A DNA stretch of 64,000 nucleotides from an uncultured Alphaproteobacteria bacterium (GTDB taxonomy: Bacteria > Pseudomonadota > Alphaproteobacteria > HIMB59 > GCA-002718135), in the NCBI GenBank assembly GCA_902540265.1, contig CACBLW010000002.1, positions 1-64,000 on the forward strand, written 5' to 3'. The notes beneath the pieces were generated by a model. That model did no database searches and was not told the DNA's origin. It saw nothing but the letters and a program-made list of their open reading frames with translations. Each line of letters opens with the position of its first letter. Positions within the stretch are counted from its first letter, which is position 1. Both the position numbers and the translations under genes were made by a program. Positions 1 to 10,502 of this stretch are shown here, one piece after another.

Positions 1-632
1 TTTAAATTACGAAAATGAGGACACAAATTATACACACTAGAATGCGAGGCTATAAAAGGTTTTGTGCTTATTGATGCAATATCCCAAAAACTTTTCTCTC
101 CAATGTGAGAAACATCAACTAACACATTATTTTCTTGGCAAATAGAAATAACTTCTTTCCCAAATTCATTTAAGCCGTGGCTTTTCAGATTCGAAGAATT
201 GTATGTCTCATCATAATTTGATGAAACCCATTCCAAAGAATGATTCCAAGTTGGGCCGAAATAGAAAAGACCCCTTTCAATAAAATGATATAAATTATTA
301 ATATTATTTTCTAAACCCTCTCCACCTTCCATTGAAATTGGAAGTATTAACTTATTTTTATCCATTGCTTCATTAATATCTGAGAGTTTTTTGGTAATTA
401 TAATTTCTTCATGAGATGAAATTCTTTCAATCTCATCATACATTTTATTTGCTCTCTTAAAAAAATTTGGCTCTTTAGCTTTGCTTGAGACCCAAATGAT
501 TAAAATTTGTAGATCAATTTCTGATTTTAGTAATCTAGGTATGTCTGTATGTCCATGCGGAGTAAGTTTTGTAACATCTTCACCTTCAATAACTCTTTGC
601 ACAAGATCATTATGCAAGTCAGCAACAAACAT
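1..632 (-). CDS. Membrane dipeptidase (peptidase M19 family), 3' truncated by window edge
   Basis: My reverse-strand reading from ATG at 632: MFVADLHNDLVQRVIEGEDVTKLTPHGHTDIPRLLKSEIDLQ...ISMEGGEGL...LVDVSHIGEKSFWD...PFIASHSSVYNLCPHFRN; M19 motifs (DLHND, DVSH, SHS); runs off left edge. Confidence 0.85.
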   Translation of the reverse strand, partial: MFVADLHNDLVQRVIEGEDVTKLTPHGHTDIPRLLKSEIDLQILIIWVSSKAKEPNFFKRANKMYDEIERISSHEEIIITKKLSDINEAMDKNKLILPISMEGGEGLENNINNLYHFIERGLFYFGPTWNHSLEWVSSNYDETYNSSNLKSHGLNEFGKEVISICQENNVLVDVSHIGEKSFWDIASISTKPFIASHSSVYNLCPHFRNL

Positions 633-636
633 CTAA

Positions 637-1203
637 TTATTTTACAATCTCCATTTTAATAATTTTATCTGGATCAGCAGGCGGCTCACCTCTTGTGATA
701 TTATCAACATATTCCATACCTTCAGTAACTTGAGCCCAAACAGTATATTGACCGTCTAAAAATGAACAATCATCAAAACAAATAAAAAATTGGCTATTTG
801 CACTATTAGGATTTTGTGCTCTAGCCATTGATACTGCTCCTCTTCCATGATTTTCTGAAGAAAATTCTGCTTCTATATCAGGAAGATTTGATCCACCAGT
901 TCCTGCTCTTGATAAATTGAAGTCATCTTTATTTGAATTTCCAAATTCTACGTCTCCAGTTTGAGCCATAAATCCATCAATTACTCTATGAAAAACGACA
1001 CCATCATACTGTCCCTCTTCTATAAGTTGTTTAATTTGATTTACATGTTTTGGTGCCACGTCTGGTTTTGTCTCTATAACAACAATACCATCTTTAAGCG
1101 TCATATGAATAATATCCTTATTTTCATCTGCCATTGAAATCCCCCCTTTTAATAATAATGAGAATATAAATATGAAAATAAATAATTTTTGAAATTTATT
1201 CAT
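637..1203 (-). CDS. Peptidylprolyl isomerase, cyclophilin type, with signal peptide
   Basis: GVVFHRVIDGFMAQTGD...GAVSMARAQNPNSANSQFFICFDD...LDGQYTVWAQVTEGMEYVD; internal Met at 1203 starts a typical signal peptide (track start 1224). Confidence 0.93.
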   Translation of the reverse strand: MNKFQKLFIFIFIFSLLLKGGISMADENKDIIHMTLKDGIVVIETKPDVAPKHVNQIKQLIEEGQYDGVVFHRVIDGFMAQTGDVEFGNSNKDDFNLSRAGTGGSNLPDIEAEFSSENHGRGAVSMARAQNPNSANSQFFICFDDCSFLDGQYTVWAQVTEGMEYVDNITRGEPPADPDKIIKMEIVK

Positions 1204-1248
1204 ATTTGTTTTCTTTACCTTCACTCAAAATGTTTTATATATATATTA

Positions 1249-1713
1249 ATGCACATCTTTGAAGAAAATATCAAGAAATTAGATTTAATAATACCAGAAA
1301 TGCCAACGCCAATGGCAAATTATTTGCCCTTTAAAGTTGCCGATAATACAGTTTATGTATCAGGACAGGGACCAGTAGTTGATGGAAAAATAGTTTACAG
1401 TGGAAAAGTGGGCAAAGAAATATCAGAGGAAGAAGGAATTAAAGCAGCAGAACTTTGCTGTATTAATATTGTTTCAGCATTAAAAACATCTTTAAACGGG
1501 GATTGGGATAGGCTAGACACCTTCTTAAAGCTTGGAGCTTTTGTAAATTGTGACGAAAACTTTACTGATCAACCTAAAATTATAAACGGAGCATCAGATT
1601 TATTAGTTAGCATTTTCGGTGATAAGGGAAGACATGCTCGTTTTGCAGTTGGTTCAAACTCACTTCCTTTTAATATTTCTGTAGAAATCGACGCGATAAT
1701 AAAAATTAAATAA
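1249..1713 (+). CDS. RidA family protein (YjgF/UK114)
   Basis: MPTPMANYLPFKVADNTVYVSGQGPVVDGKIVYSGKVGKEIS...; start likely ATG 1249 rather than 1189. Confidence 0.88.
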   Translation: MHIFEENIKKLDLIIPEMPTPMANYLPFKVADNTVYVSGQGPVVDGKIVYSGKVGKEISEEEGIKAAELCCINIVSALKTSLNGDWDRLDTFLKLGAFVNCDENFTDQPKIINGASDLLVSIFGDKGRHARFAVGSNSLPFNISVEIDAIIKIK

Positions 1714-1723
1714 AATATTCAAC

Positions 1724-2857
1724 ATGAGTGAACATTTTTTTTGCTCTTCATTAAGTGATATTAGCAAATCAAAGTGGAATGAATGTGTTGGCAATGATCA
1801 TCCATTCTTACAATATGAATTTCTTCACGCATTAGAAAAAAGTAAAAGTGCAAATACCAAAACAGGTTGGCAACCATATCATTACATAGAGCAAGAAAAT
1901 GATAAAATTATCTCACTATGTCCTCTTTATATAAAGAACCATTCGTTCGGAGAATATATTTTTGATCATTCTTGGGCTGATGCTTATCATCGATATGGAA
2001 TAAACTATTACCCTAAACTTCAATCTGCAATACCGTTTACACCAGTTACTGGTGATAGAATTGTTTTAAATAGATCAGTTAATGATAAAAAGAAAAAAAA
2101 AGTTAAAGTAATTAGCAATATTATAGAAGAAGCAAAAAAAATAAATGTTTCTTCATTGCATTTTAATTTTATTAATGATGCTTCTAATTGGAAAAATGTT
2201 GACAATATTATGATTAGATCAGGGATACAGTTTCATTGGAATAATAATGAATATAAAAATTTTGATGAATTCTTAAAAGATTTATCTTCACGAAAAAGAA
2301 AAATCATAAAAAGAGAAAGACTATGTATTGAAAATAATAATTTAACTGTAAAATTACTTAATGGAGATGATATTAAAGAAGAGCATATAAATTTTTTTTA
2401 TGATTGTTATTTGGATACAACTGGAAGAAAATGGGGTTCTACCTATTTAACTAAAGAATTTTTCTTTGAAATATTTCAGAATTTTAAAAATAAAATATTG
2501 CTTATAATGGCTTATCAAGAAGATAAAATGGTTGCTTCTGCAATTAATTTTCTAAGTAAAACTCATTTGTACGGACGATTATGGGGATCAAAATATGAAG
2601 TGCCATTTTTACATTTTGAACTCTGTTATTATCAAGCAATTGAATACGCAATTCAAAATAAAATACGAATTGTAGAAGCAGGCGCTCAAGGTGAGCATAA
2701 ATTACAAAGAGGCTATGCGCCTACAAAAACATGGAGTGCTCATTGGATTAAAGATCAAGAATTTAGCAAAGCTATTCAAAATTTTCTTGATAATGAAAGT
2801 CAGCTTATTGATAACCAAAAAGAAAAATTAGAGGATTATCTTCCTTTCAAAAATTAG
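1724..2857 (+). CDS. FemAB-like / GNAT-superfamily protein (DUF482, PF04339 type)
   Basis: N-terminal NDHPFLQYEFLHALEKS, CPLYIKNHSFGEYIFDHSWADAY..., C-terminal EAGAQGEHKLQRGYAPTKTWSAHWI typical of the family. Confidence 0.8.
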   Translation: MSEHFFCSSLSDISKSKWNECVGNDHPFLQYEFLHALEKSKSANTKTGWQPYHYIEQENDKIISLCPLYIKNHSFGEYIFDHSWADAYHRYGINYYPKLQSAIPFTPVTGDRIVLNRSVNDKKKKKVKVISNIIEEAKKINVSSLHFNFINDASNWKNVDNIMIRSGIQFHWNNNEYKNFDEFLKDLSSRKRKIIKRERLCIENNNLTVKLLNGDDIKEEHINFFYDCYLDTTGRKWGSTYLTKEFFFEIFQNFKNKILLIMAYQEDKMVASAINFLSKTHLYGRLWGSKYEVPFLHFELCYYQAIEYAIQNKIRIVEAGAQGEHKLQRGYAPTKTWSAHWIKDQEFSKAIQNFLDNESQLIDNQKEKLEDYLPFKN

Positions 2858-5148
2858 GCTAATTCTTTTTTTGCTTCTTGTTTATTAGAAAATTCAAAGT
2901 TAATTTTTTTATCTTTACATGTAATTTCAACATGCCCACCTTTAGCTAGTTTACCAAAGATAAGTTCTTCAGCCATTGGTTTTTTAACTTTTTCTTGTAT
3001 TACTCTACCTAATTCTCTAGCACCATAAACTTCATCATAACCCTCTTCAGCTAAAAATTCTTTTGCTTCTTTATTAATTGATAATGAAACTCCCTTATCT
3101 TCGAGTTGTGCTTCAATCTCTATAATAAATTTATCTACTATCGAGAGTACAATATTTTTAGATAAATGATTAAAATGAATAATTGAGTCGATACGATTTC
3201 TAAATTCTGGTGAAAAAATTCTATTTATTGCATCACTACTATCATCGTTAGATCTTTTTGCATTAAAACCAATTTTGTTTTTAGATACATCAATTGCACC
3301 AGCATTAGTTGTCATAATTAATATAACGTTTCTGAAATCTATCGACTTACCATTATGATCGGTTAGTTTTCCATAATCCATTACTTGTAAAAGAATGTTA
3401 AATAAATCATAGTGGGCTTTTTCAATTTCATCCAATAACAATACACAATGAGGATTTTGATCGACTCCATCAGTTAATAATCCACCTTGGTCGAAACCCA
3501 CGTAACCAGGAGGTGCTCCAATAAGTCTGCTCACTGTATGACGCTCCATATATTCTGACATATCAAATCTAAGAAGTTTAATACCAAGTGTATTACTTAA
3601 TTGTTTAGCTACCTCAGTCTTCCCTACTCCTGTAGGCCCGGAAAATAAATATGAGCCAATTGGCTTTCCATCTTCTCTTAGTCCTGCTCTTGCCAGCTTA
3701 ATGGAAGATGATAATTCTTCGATGGCTTTGTCTTGACCAAAGACGAAATTTTTCAAATCTCTTTCTAAATTTTTTAAACTGTTCTTATCACTTTGATTAA
3801 CAGATTTTGTTGGAATTCTTGCCATTAAAGCAACTACTGCTTCAATATCTTTAGAAAGAATAATTTTTTTTCTCTTTTCTTCTGGTAATAAATATTGAGA
3901 TGCTCCTGCTTCGTCGATAACATCAATAGCTTTATCTGGAAGCTTTCTATCACCTATGTATTTATTTGATAACTCAACTGCACTAATAATTGCTTCCGGT
4001 GAATATTTAATATTATGGTGTTCTTCATAGTACGTTTTTAAACCCTCAAGAATTTTTACAGTCTCATCTTTCGATGGTTCCTTAACATCAATTTTTTGAA
4101 ACCTTCTTACTAAAGCTCTATCTTTCTCAAAATAATTTTTAAATTCCTTATATGTTGTTGATCCAATACATTTAAGAGTGCCATTTCCTAGAGATGGTTT
4201 TAATAAATTACTTGCATCCATTGAGCCTCCACTCGTTGCTCCTGCCCCGATAACTGTGTGTATTTCATCGATAAATAAAACAGCTTTGTCTTTCTTTTGT
4301 AATTCTTTAAGAACTGCTTTCAATCTTTCTTCAAAATCACCTCTGTATCTAGTACCTGCTAATAATGCACCCATATCTAAAGAATAAATTACGGCATCCT
4401 CCATTATTTTAGGTACTTTTTTTTCTGTAATTCTTTTTGCTAAACCTTCAGCAATAGCTGTTTTTCCAACACCTGGGTCTCCAACGAATAAAGGATTGTT
4501 TTTTTGTCTTCTACATAAAATTTGAATTGTCCTATCTAATTCTTTGCTTCTACCAATGAGCTTATCAATTTTACCATCTTTTGATTTTTCATTAAGATTT
4601 ATACAAAATTGACCTAAAGCACTTTTTGGTTTTTGTTGTGTATTATTATCATTTGTTTGACTATCTACAAATTCTTCATTTTCAAAACTTTCGTTAGCTT
4701 TTGAAATACCATGTGAAATATATTGAACCGCGTCTAATCTACTCATATTTTGTTGATGAAGAAAATATACAGCATGGCTTTCTTTCTCAGAAAATAATGC
4801 TACAATCATGTTAGCTCCTGTAACACTCTCTCTTCCACTCGATTGCACGTGTATAGCAGCTCTTTGTAAAACTCTTTGAAAACCATTTGTTAATTTTGGC
4901 TCGCCTGTAAAATTTTCTTTGAGATTTTCTAAATCGTTAATGATAAATTTTTCAACGTTTTCTTTTAAATTTGATATATCAACTGCGCATGCTTTAAGCA
5001 CACTAATTGCATCTTGATCTTCCAAAAGAGAAAATAATAGATGCTCTAGAGTGACATACTCATGCTTATAGTTAGTTGCTAGTTGATAGGCTTCTCTTAA
5101 TGTTTTTTCTAAATTTTGTGACAACATTAACTTTTTTCCATTGTACAT
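2854..5148 (-). CDS. clpA: ATP-dependent Clp protease ATP-binding subunit ClpA
   Basis: Clp N domain plus two AAA+ modules ([29 protein letters not shown]); downstream of clpS. Confidence 0.97.
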   Translation of the reverse strand: MYNGKKLMLSQNLEKTLREAYQLATNYKHEYVTLEHLLFSLLEDQDAISVLKACAVDISNLKENVEKFIINDLENLKENFTGEPKLTNGFQRVLQRAAIHVQSSGRESVTGANMIVALFSEKESHAVYFLHQQNMSRLDAVQYISHGISKANESFENEEFVDSQTNDNNTQQKPKSALGQFCINLNEKSKDGKIDKLIGRSKELDRTIQILCRRQKNNPLFVGDPGVGKTAIAEGLAKRITEKKVPKIMEDAVIYSLDMGALLAGTRYRGDFEERLKAVLKELQKKDKAVLFIDEIHTVIGAGATSGGSMDASNLLKPSLGNGTLKCIGSTTYKEFKNYFEKDRALVRRFQKIDVKEPSKDETVKILEGLKTYYEEHHNIKYSPEAIISAVELSNKYIGDRKLPDKAIDVIDEAGASQYLLPEEKRKKIILSKDIEAVVALMARIPTKSVNQSDKNSLKNLERDLKNFVFGQDKAIEELSSSIKLARAGLREDGKPIGSYLFSGPTGVGKTEVAKQLSNTLGIKLLRFDMSEYMERHTVSRLIGAPPGYVGFDQGGLLTDGVDQNPHCVLLLDEIEKAHYDLFNILLQVMDYGKLTDHNGKSIDFRNVILIMTTNAGAIDVSKNKIGFNAKRSNDDSSDAINRIFSPEFRNRIDSIIHFNHLSKNIVLSIVDKFIIEIEAQLEDKGVSLSINKEAKEFLAEEGYDEVYGARELGRVIQEKVKKPMAEELIFGKLAKGGHVEITCKDKKINFEFSNKQEAKKELA

Positions 5149-5465
5149 TGTAAGGGATGTTCATTTTTTTTTGCCATATCCATTACCGATTTACATTTAG
5201 ACTCAGCTACTTCATAAGTAAATGTTCCACATACTCCTATACCGTTTTTGTGAACATGTAACATAATTTGTGTAGCCTCTTCTTGTTTTTTATTAAATAT
5301 TTTTTCTAAAACCATTACAACAAATTCCATTGGAGTATAATCATCATTTAATAATAAGACATTATACATAGAGGGTTTTTTTGTTTTTGGTTTAGTATCT
5401 AATAATATACCTCTTTGAAAATCCTCATTATTATTGTTATTTTGATTTTCATTTGCCATATTCAT
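5127..5465 (-). CDS. clpS: ATP-dependent Clp protease adaptor ClpS
   Basis: [55 protein letters not shown]; start likely MNMANENQ (track start 5525). Confidence 0.96.
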   Translation of the reverse strand: MNMANENQNNNNNEDFQRGILLDTKPKTKKPSMYNVLLLNDDYTPMEFVVMVLEKIFNKKQEEATQIMLHVHKNGIGVCGTFTYEVAESKCKSVMDMAKKNEHPLQCTMEKS

Positions 5466-5542
5466 TAAATAATATGTTTTAAAATATTTTAAAGTATTTT
5501 TATGTTTGAAAGCATCGAAAATCATATGTTAATCAATAAAAA

Positions 5543-6655
5543 ATGAAAAAAAATTTATTATTAATCATAATTTTAAATAGTTTTTTAATATTAAGTTTTT
5601 CATCAAATCTATTTGCTAAAAAAGCAGCGATAGTAATAGATTTTGATACCGAAGAAGTATTATTTGAGGTGAATGCTGATACAAGAAATTACCCAGCATC
5701 TCTAACAAAAATAATGACTCTATACATTGTATTTGATTATATAAAAAAAGGAAAACTTAGCTACGATAGTCAATTAAATGTATCAAGTATTGCTGCATCA
5801 AGATCGCCAAGTAAGTTATATTTAAAGGAAGGTTCAAGTATTAAAGTTAGAGATGCTGTAAATGCACTTATTATTAAATCTGCAAATGATGTAGCTACTG
5901 TAGTAGCAGAAAATATAGCAGGAACTGAAAAAGAATTTGCGAAACTTATGACTCAATATGCAAAAAATCTAGGTATGAAAAGTACAACATTCAAGAATGC
6001 ATCTGGTCTTCCTAATAGAGCGCAATTAACAACTGCAAGAGATATAGCAAAACTTTCATATGCACTAATTTCAAATTTTCCAGAAGAGTATAAATTGTTT
6101 AGTAATACAAAATTTACGTATCAGGGTAAGACTTACAAAACACATAATAAATTAATGTTAAGCTACGATGGTGCTGATGGAATTAAAACTGGATATATAA
6201 AAGCATCTGGTTTTCAGTTAGCTTTTTCAGCTGTCAGAGATGATAAGAGATTAATAGGAATTATTTTTGGAGGTGATACAGGAAGCCAACGGAACAAATC
6301 TTTAAAAATAATAATGGATAAAGAATTTGCTGAATTAAATATTAAGATAAAAAGTAGTAATAAAAAAATAGTTAAAAAAGAGGAGACTGCAAACCAAAAA
6401 ATTGAAAAGAAAAAAAATGCTTATTCCATTGTTGTTGGAACATTTAAGTATAGAAATAATGCAGAAAAACAAATCAAATTAATTAAAAGTAAATATCCAG
6501 TTTCTACTAAAGATAAAATTTCAAATGTTGTGCTGATAAAAGTTAGCGGTAAACAACTTTATGAATCTAGATTTGAAAATTTTTCTAAAAAAGAAGCGTA
6601 TACAGCATGTAAAAGACTGAAAAAATATAATCGTGATTGTTTTGTTAGATTATAA
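5543..6655 (+). CDS. D-alanyl-D-alanine carboxypeptidase (PBP5/6 type) with C-terminal SPOR-like domain
   Basis: SxxK motif (PASLTKIMT), SAN (KSANDVA), KTG (GIKTGYI); C-terminal AYSIVVGTFKYRNNAEKQIKLIK... resembles SPOR. Confidence 0.93.
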   Translation: MKKNLLLIIILNSFLILSFSSNLFAKKAAIVIDFDTEEVLFEVNADTRNYPASLTKIMTLYIVFDYIKKGKLSYDSQLNVSSIAASRSPSKLYLKEGSSIKVRDAVNALIIKSANDVATVVAENIAGTEKEFAKLMTQYAKNLGMKSTTFKNASGLPNRAQLTTARDIAKLSYALISNFPEEYKLFSNTKFTYQGKTYKTHNKLMLSYDGADGIKTGYIKASGFQLAFSAVRDDKRLIGIIFGGDTGSQRNKSLKIIMDKEFAELNIKIKSSNKKIVKKEETANQKIEKKKNAYSIVVGTFKYRNNAEKQIKLIKSKYPVSTKDKISNVVLIKVSGKQLYESRFENFSKKEAYTACKRLKKYNRDCFVRL

Positions 6656-8051
6656 ATTTATAATTTACACCGCTTATAGATAATTGGTTTTCGATAATTG
6701 CTATCAAAGACTTGAGGCCTTCTTGAGAAGTAGACTCTGCTCTACAAGTTAGTTGATTTTGAGTATTACTAGCTCTCATTAAAAACCATCCATCATTATT
6801 TTCAACTCTTATTCCGTCAATATCTATTATTCTACCTTCTGTATTTTTTATTCTTTCTTTTATTTCTTCAATAATTAAAAATTTTTTTGTTTCATCTACA
6901 TCAAACCTTGTTTCAGGGGTTGAATAAGTTTTTGGATATATATTTATTAACTCATTCAAGGATTTTTCTTGAGTACATAATATTCGCAATAAACGTAAGG
7001 CTACATACATTGCATCATCGTAACCATAAAAATCATCTGCATAACACACATGACCACTCATTTCTCCTGATAAAGGCGATTTTAATTCTTTCATTTTTTC
7101 TTTTATTGGAGAGTGACCAGTTTTAGACATAATAGGATCACAATAAAGCTTTTTTGCTTCATCAAAAAAAACTTTACTACATTTAACATCCATAATTATT
7201 TTTGGATTATCGTATAAGTTAGCAATTTCTGTGCATAGTAGTAACATGTATTGATCTGCCCAAACTAAATTCCCTAAGTTGTCTACAACACCTAAACGAT
7301 CTCCATCTCCATCAAAAGCCAGACCTATGTCACATTTGTTCTCTTTGACTGACTTTATCAATTGCTCCATATTTTTTGGAACAGTTGGATCTGGATGATG
7401 ATTAGGGAAATTTCCATCAACTTCTTCATTAATTAATATGTTTTCAGAATTATTTAAATTATTTGTAACTTCCTTAATCACAGCTCCCATCGCGCCATTA
7501 CCAATATCCCAAGCAATTTTTATTTTTTTATTGAGATTAATATTTTGTAATAATCTTTCGGTATAATCTTTTTTAATATCTTGATTGATGATTTCACCTT
7601 CGATTAATTTTAAATCATTTTGATCAATTAATTTTTGAAGGCTTTGGATATCTTCAGCATAAAAAGAATGTTTAGCTAAAACCATTTTGAAACCATTATA
7701 TTCTGAAGGGTTGTGTGATCCAGTAACCATAATAACAGCATCAGTTTCAAGATGATAATGAGCAAAATAAGTCATTGGAGTTGGCCCCATACCAATATTG
7801 ATAACTTTTGCTCCTGCATCCTTTAAACCTTTGCAAAGAGCTTGATGTAAATCTGGTGATGTTAATCTTCCATCATAGCCGGTGGCTATTATGTTAGATT
7901 TTAATCTATTAATTACAGTGTATCCAAACGTTCTACCTATCGTATAGGCTGTATTTTGATTAATATTTTCTCCAACTACTCCTCTGATATCGTACTCTCT
8001 AAGAACCTCTTTATCAAAATTTTCTATTTTCAATTTATTTTCCTGTACCAT
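6645..8051 (-). CDS. Phosphomannomutase/phosphoglucomutase
   Basis: YDIRGVVGENIN, VTGSHNPSEYNGFKM, FDGDGDRLGVVD, GEMSGHVCYAD. Confidence 0.93.
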   Translation of the reverse strand: MVQENKLKIENFDKEVLREYDIRGVVGENINQNTAYTIGRTFGYTVINRLKSNIIATGYDGRLTSPDLHQALCKGLKDAGAKVINIGMGPTPMTYFAHYHLETDAVIMVTGSHNPSEYNGFKMVLAKHSFYAEDIQSLQKLIDQNDLKLIEGEIINQDIKKDYTERLLQNINLNKKIKIAWDIGNGAMGAVIKEVTNNLNNSENILINEEVDGNFPNHHPDPTVPKNMEQLIKSVKENKCDIGLAFDGDGDRLGVVDNLGNLVWADQYMLLLCTEIANLYDNPKIIMDVKCSKVFFDEAKKLYCDPIMSKTGHSPIKEKMKELKSPLSGEMSGHVCYADDFYGYDDAMYVALRLLRILCTQEKSLNELINIYPKTYSTPETRFDVDETKKFLIIEEIKERIKNTEGRIIDIDGIRVENNDGWFLMRASNTQNQLTCRAESTSQEGLKSLIAIIENQLSISGVNYKFII

Positions 8052-9330
8052 AGTATTTAAATCCCAATTCTTTTAAATCTTCTGGGATATAAATATTTCT
8101 TAAATCAAATATTATTTTTTCTTTTAACAGTTTCGATATTTTTTTGAAATTTAATGCTCTAAATTCATTCCATTCTGTTCCAATAATAATTGCAGAAGCT
8201 CCTTCACAAGCATCATAAGCAGAATTAAAATAAATAAGATTAGAATTTTCTATTTTAGCATTATGCATTGCTTCAGGATCATAAGATTGAACTTTATATC
8301 CATTTTCAAATAAATTAGATGCAATTTTCATAGAAGTAGAATCTCTTACATCATCAGTGTTGGGTTTAAAGCTTAGACCTAAAAAACAAATTGTAGATTT
8401 ATTCTCAATATTAGAAATAATTTTATCTGAAATTTTTATTATACGTTCTTCGTTAGATTTATTAACTGCATCGATGATTGATAAATCAATATTTTTCTTT
8501 TTAGCAGTTGAAGCAAATGCCTTAACATCCTTTGGAAAACATGAACCACCAAATCCAGGTCCAGCATTCAAAAATTTAGATCCAATTCTTTTATCTATAC
8601 CCATTGCATACGCAACTTGCTGAACATCAGCTCCAACAACTTCACACAAATCAGCAACCTCGTTAATAAAAGCTATTTTAGTTGCTAGAAAACTATTAGA
8701 TGCATATTTAATGATCTCTGAAGTCTCAATGGATGTAGCTACAATTGGAGTTTCTTTAAGGAATAAAGGTCTGTAAAGCTCCTTCATAATATTTTCAGAT
8801 TTTTTATTTTCTGTTCCTATAACTACTCTATCTGGCCTAATAAAATCATTAATTGCAGATCCCTCTCGAAGAAATTCTGGGTTGGATACTACATCAAAAA
8901 GTTTTTGATCAATTTTATTTGAAATAATTTTTTGTACTTCTCTTGTAGTTCCAACTGGAACAGTAGACTTAGTTACAACTAAACAATATTTTTTTATATT
9001 TTCTGCAATTTCTTCAGCAACTTGCCAGACAAAACTTAAATCAGCCTCATCCTCTAATCTTCTTGTTGGAGTTCCCACAGTAATAAAAATTATATCTGTA
9101 TTATCTAAGTTATTTTTAATGGTTGATTCAAAAGTTATTAATTTTGTTTTGTTAATATGCTTATCCAAAAGCTCATCCATACCAGGTTCAAAAAATGGAC
9201 ACTTACCTGATTTAAGTATTTCAAGGCGTTTAATATCGTTGTCTACACATGTTACAGAATAACCAAATTCGGCAAAGCATGCTCCAGTTACTAACCCAAC
9301 ATAGCCTGTTCCAACGATAGTAAGATTCAT
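8035..9330 (-). CDS. ugd: UDP-glucose 6-dehydrogenase
   Basis: MNLTIVGTGYVGLVTGACFAEFG, GPGFGGSCFPKDVKAF, LGLSFKPNTDDVRDS. Confidence 0.95.
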   Translation of the reverse strand: MNLTIVGTGYVGLVTGACFAEFGYSVTCVDNDIKRLEILKSGKCPFFEPGMDELLDKHINKTKLITFESTIKNNLDNTDIIFITVGTPTRRLEDEADLSFVWQVAEEIAENIKKYCLVVTKSTVPVGTTREVQKIISNKIDQKLFDVVSNPEFLREGSAINDFIRPDRVVIGTENKKSENIMKELYRPLFLKETPIVATSIETSEIIKYASNSFLATKIAFINEVADLCEVVGADVQQVAYAMGIDKRIGSKFLNAGPGFGGSCFPKDVKAFASTAKKKNIDLSIIDAVNKSNEERIIKISDKIISNIENKSTICFLGLSFKPNTDDVRDSTSMKIASNLFENGYKVQSYDPEAMHNAKIENSNLIYFNSAYDACEGASAIIIGTEWNEFRALNFKKISKLLKEKIIFDLRNIYIPEDLKELGFKYYGTGK

Positions 9331-9434
9331 TATTTTAAGATTTTTATCTTTTTCTAAATAAACTAAATATACTGATTGTTATAAAATAATATTGATAAAA
9401 TTACTGGAAAAATATTAATTTTTTATTAATTATA

Positions 9435-10457
9435 ATGAAAAATATGACTAAAGAACAAAAAGTACAAACTGGTATCAATAATATTTCAAATGAATGGTTC
9501 AGAGCAAATATTGACCGTAAAACTCTTAAAAATCTATCAAAAAGAACTGATTACGAGGGATGGAAACATATTATAATCTTTACTTTATCCCTTTCAGTAT
9601 TAGGTACCCTATCAGCTTACTTTTGGCAAACTTGGTGGTTTATTCCATTCTATCTAGCGTACTGCATGTTCTGGGGTGGTGCAGATGCTATTTGGCATGA
9701 GTGTGGCCACAGAACAGCTTTTAAAACACGAAAGTTAAATGATTTCTTTTATCATATTGCAAGCTTTATGAATAACTTTGAGCCTGTTAGATGGAGATGG
9801 AGTCATTCTCTGCATCATAGTTATACCGCCTCAGTTGATCCTCACGATTACGAAGCTGATGGTAGTATTTTTTCTAAACACACACTTTTAAGTTTTTTAA
9901 TAAATTTTATTCCTGGAATTGGATTTTTTACTATACACAAATCATTATATATTGAAATTATCAAACATGCTCTTGGAATTAAAACAAATGTTATGAGAGA
10001 TTGCATACCTCAAGATAAGATTCAAGATTGTATTAATAGTTCAAGAATTTTTGTTTTTCTTTGGATATCAATAATTGCTTCTTCAATTTACTTTAGCTCA
10101 TTACTTCCTATATTATTATTTCTAGTTCCAAAATTTTTTGCAACTTTCAATGGTATATGGGGCATCACTCAACATATGGGTTTGCAAGAAAATACAAAAG
10201 ATCATCGCCTATCTACTAGGTCTGTAAGATTAAACCCTGTATTTAGTTTTATATATTGGAAAATGGAATATCATATTGAACATCATATGTTTCCAATGGT
10301 CCCATCTTACAACCTTCCAAAATTGTATGAAATAATAAAAGATCAGTTACCAGAACCACAAACTCTATATTCTGCATATAAAGATATAATTCCAGCTGTA
10401 ATTAAAAAATCAAAAAATCCAGATTATTATATACCCGTACAAGTTCCAAATAATTAA
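9435..10457 (+). CDS. Fatty acid desaturase superfamily protein (paralog 1)
   Basis: Histidine boxes HECGHRT, HSLHHS, HIEHH; multiple TM segments. Confidence 0.88.
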   Translation: MKNMTKEQKVQTGINNISNEWFRANIDRKTLKNLSKRTDYEGWKHIIIFTLSLSVLGTLSAYFWQTWWFIPFYLAYCMFWGGADAIWHECGHRTAFKTRKLNDFFYHIASFMNNFEPVRWRWSHSLHHSYTASVDPHDYEADGSIFSKHTLLSFLINFIPGIGFFTIHKSLYIEIIKHALGIKTNVMRDCIPQDKIQDCINSSRIFVFLWISIIASSIYFSSLLPILLFLVPKFFATFNGIWGITQHMGLQENTKDHRLSTRSVRLNPVFSFIYWKMEYHIEHHMFPMVPSYNLPKLYEIIKDQLPEPQTLYSAYKDIIPAVIKKSKNPDYYIPVQVPNN

Positions 10458-10502
10458 ACTATACTTGACACTTCCTGAACTTTAGTTTTATTGATAATAT
10501 AT

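Noticed and set aside
2020-2205. Antisense ORF of 61 aa inside the FemAB-like gene
   Set aside because: Low-complexity translation, fully overlapped by a well-supported gene; expected by chance. Same for 4178-4387, 6887-7126, 8357-8623, 12303-12485, 14295-14549.
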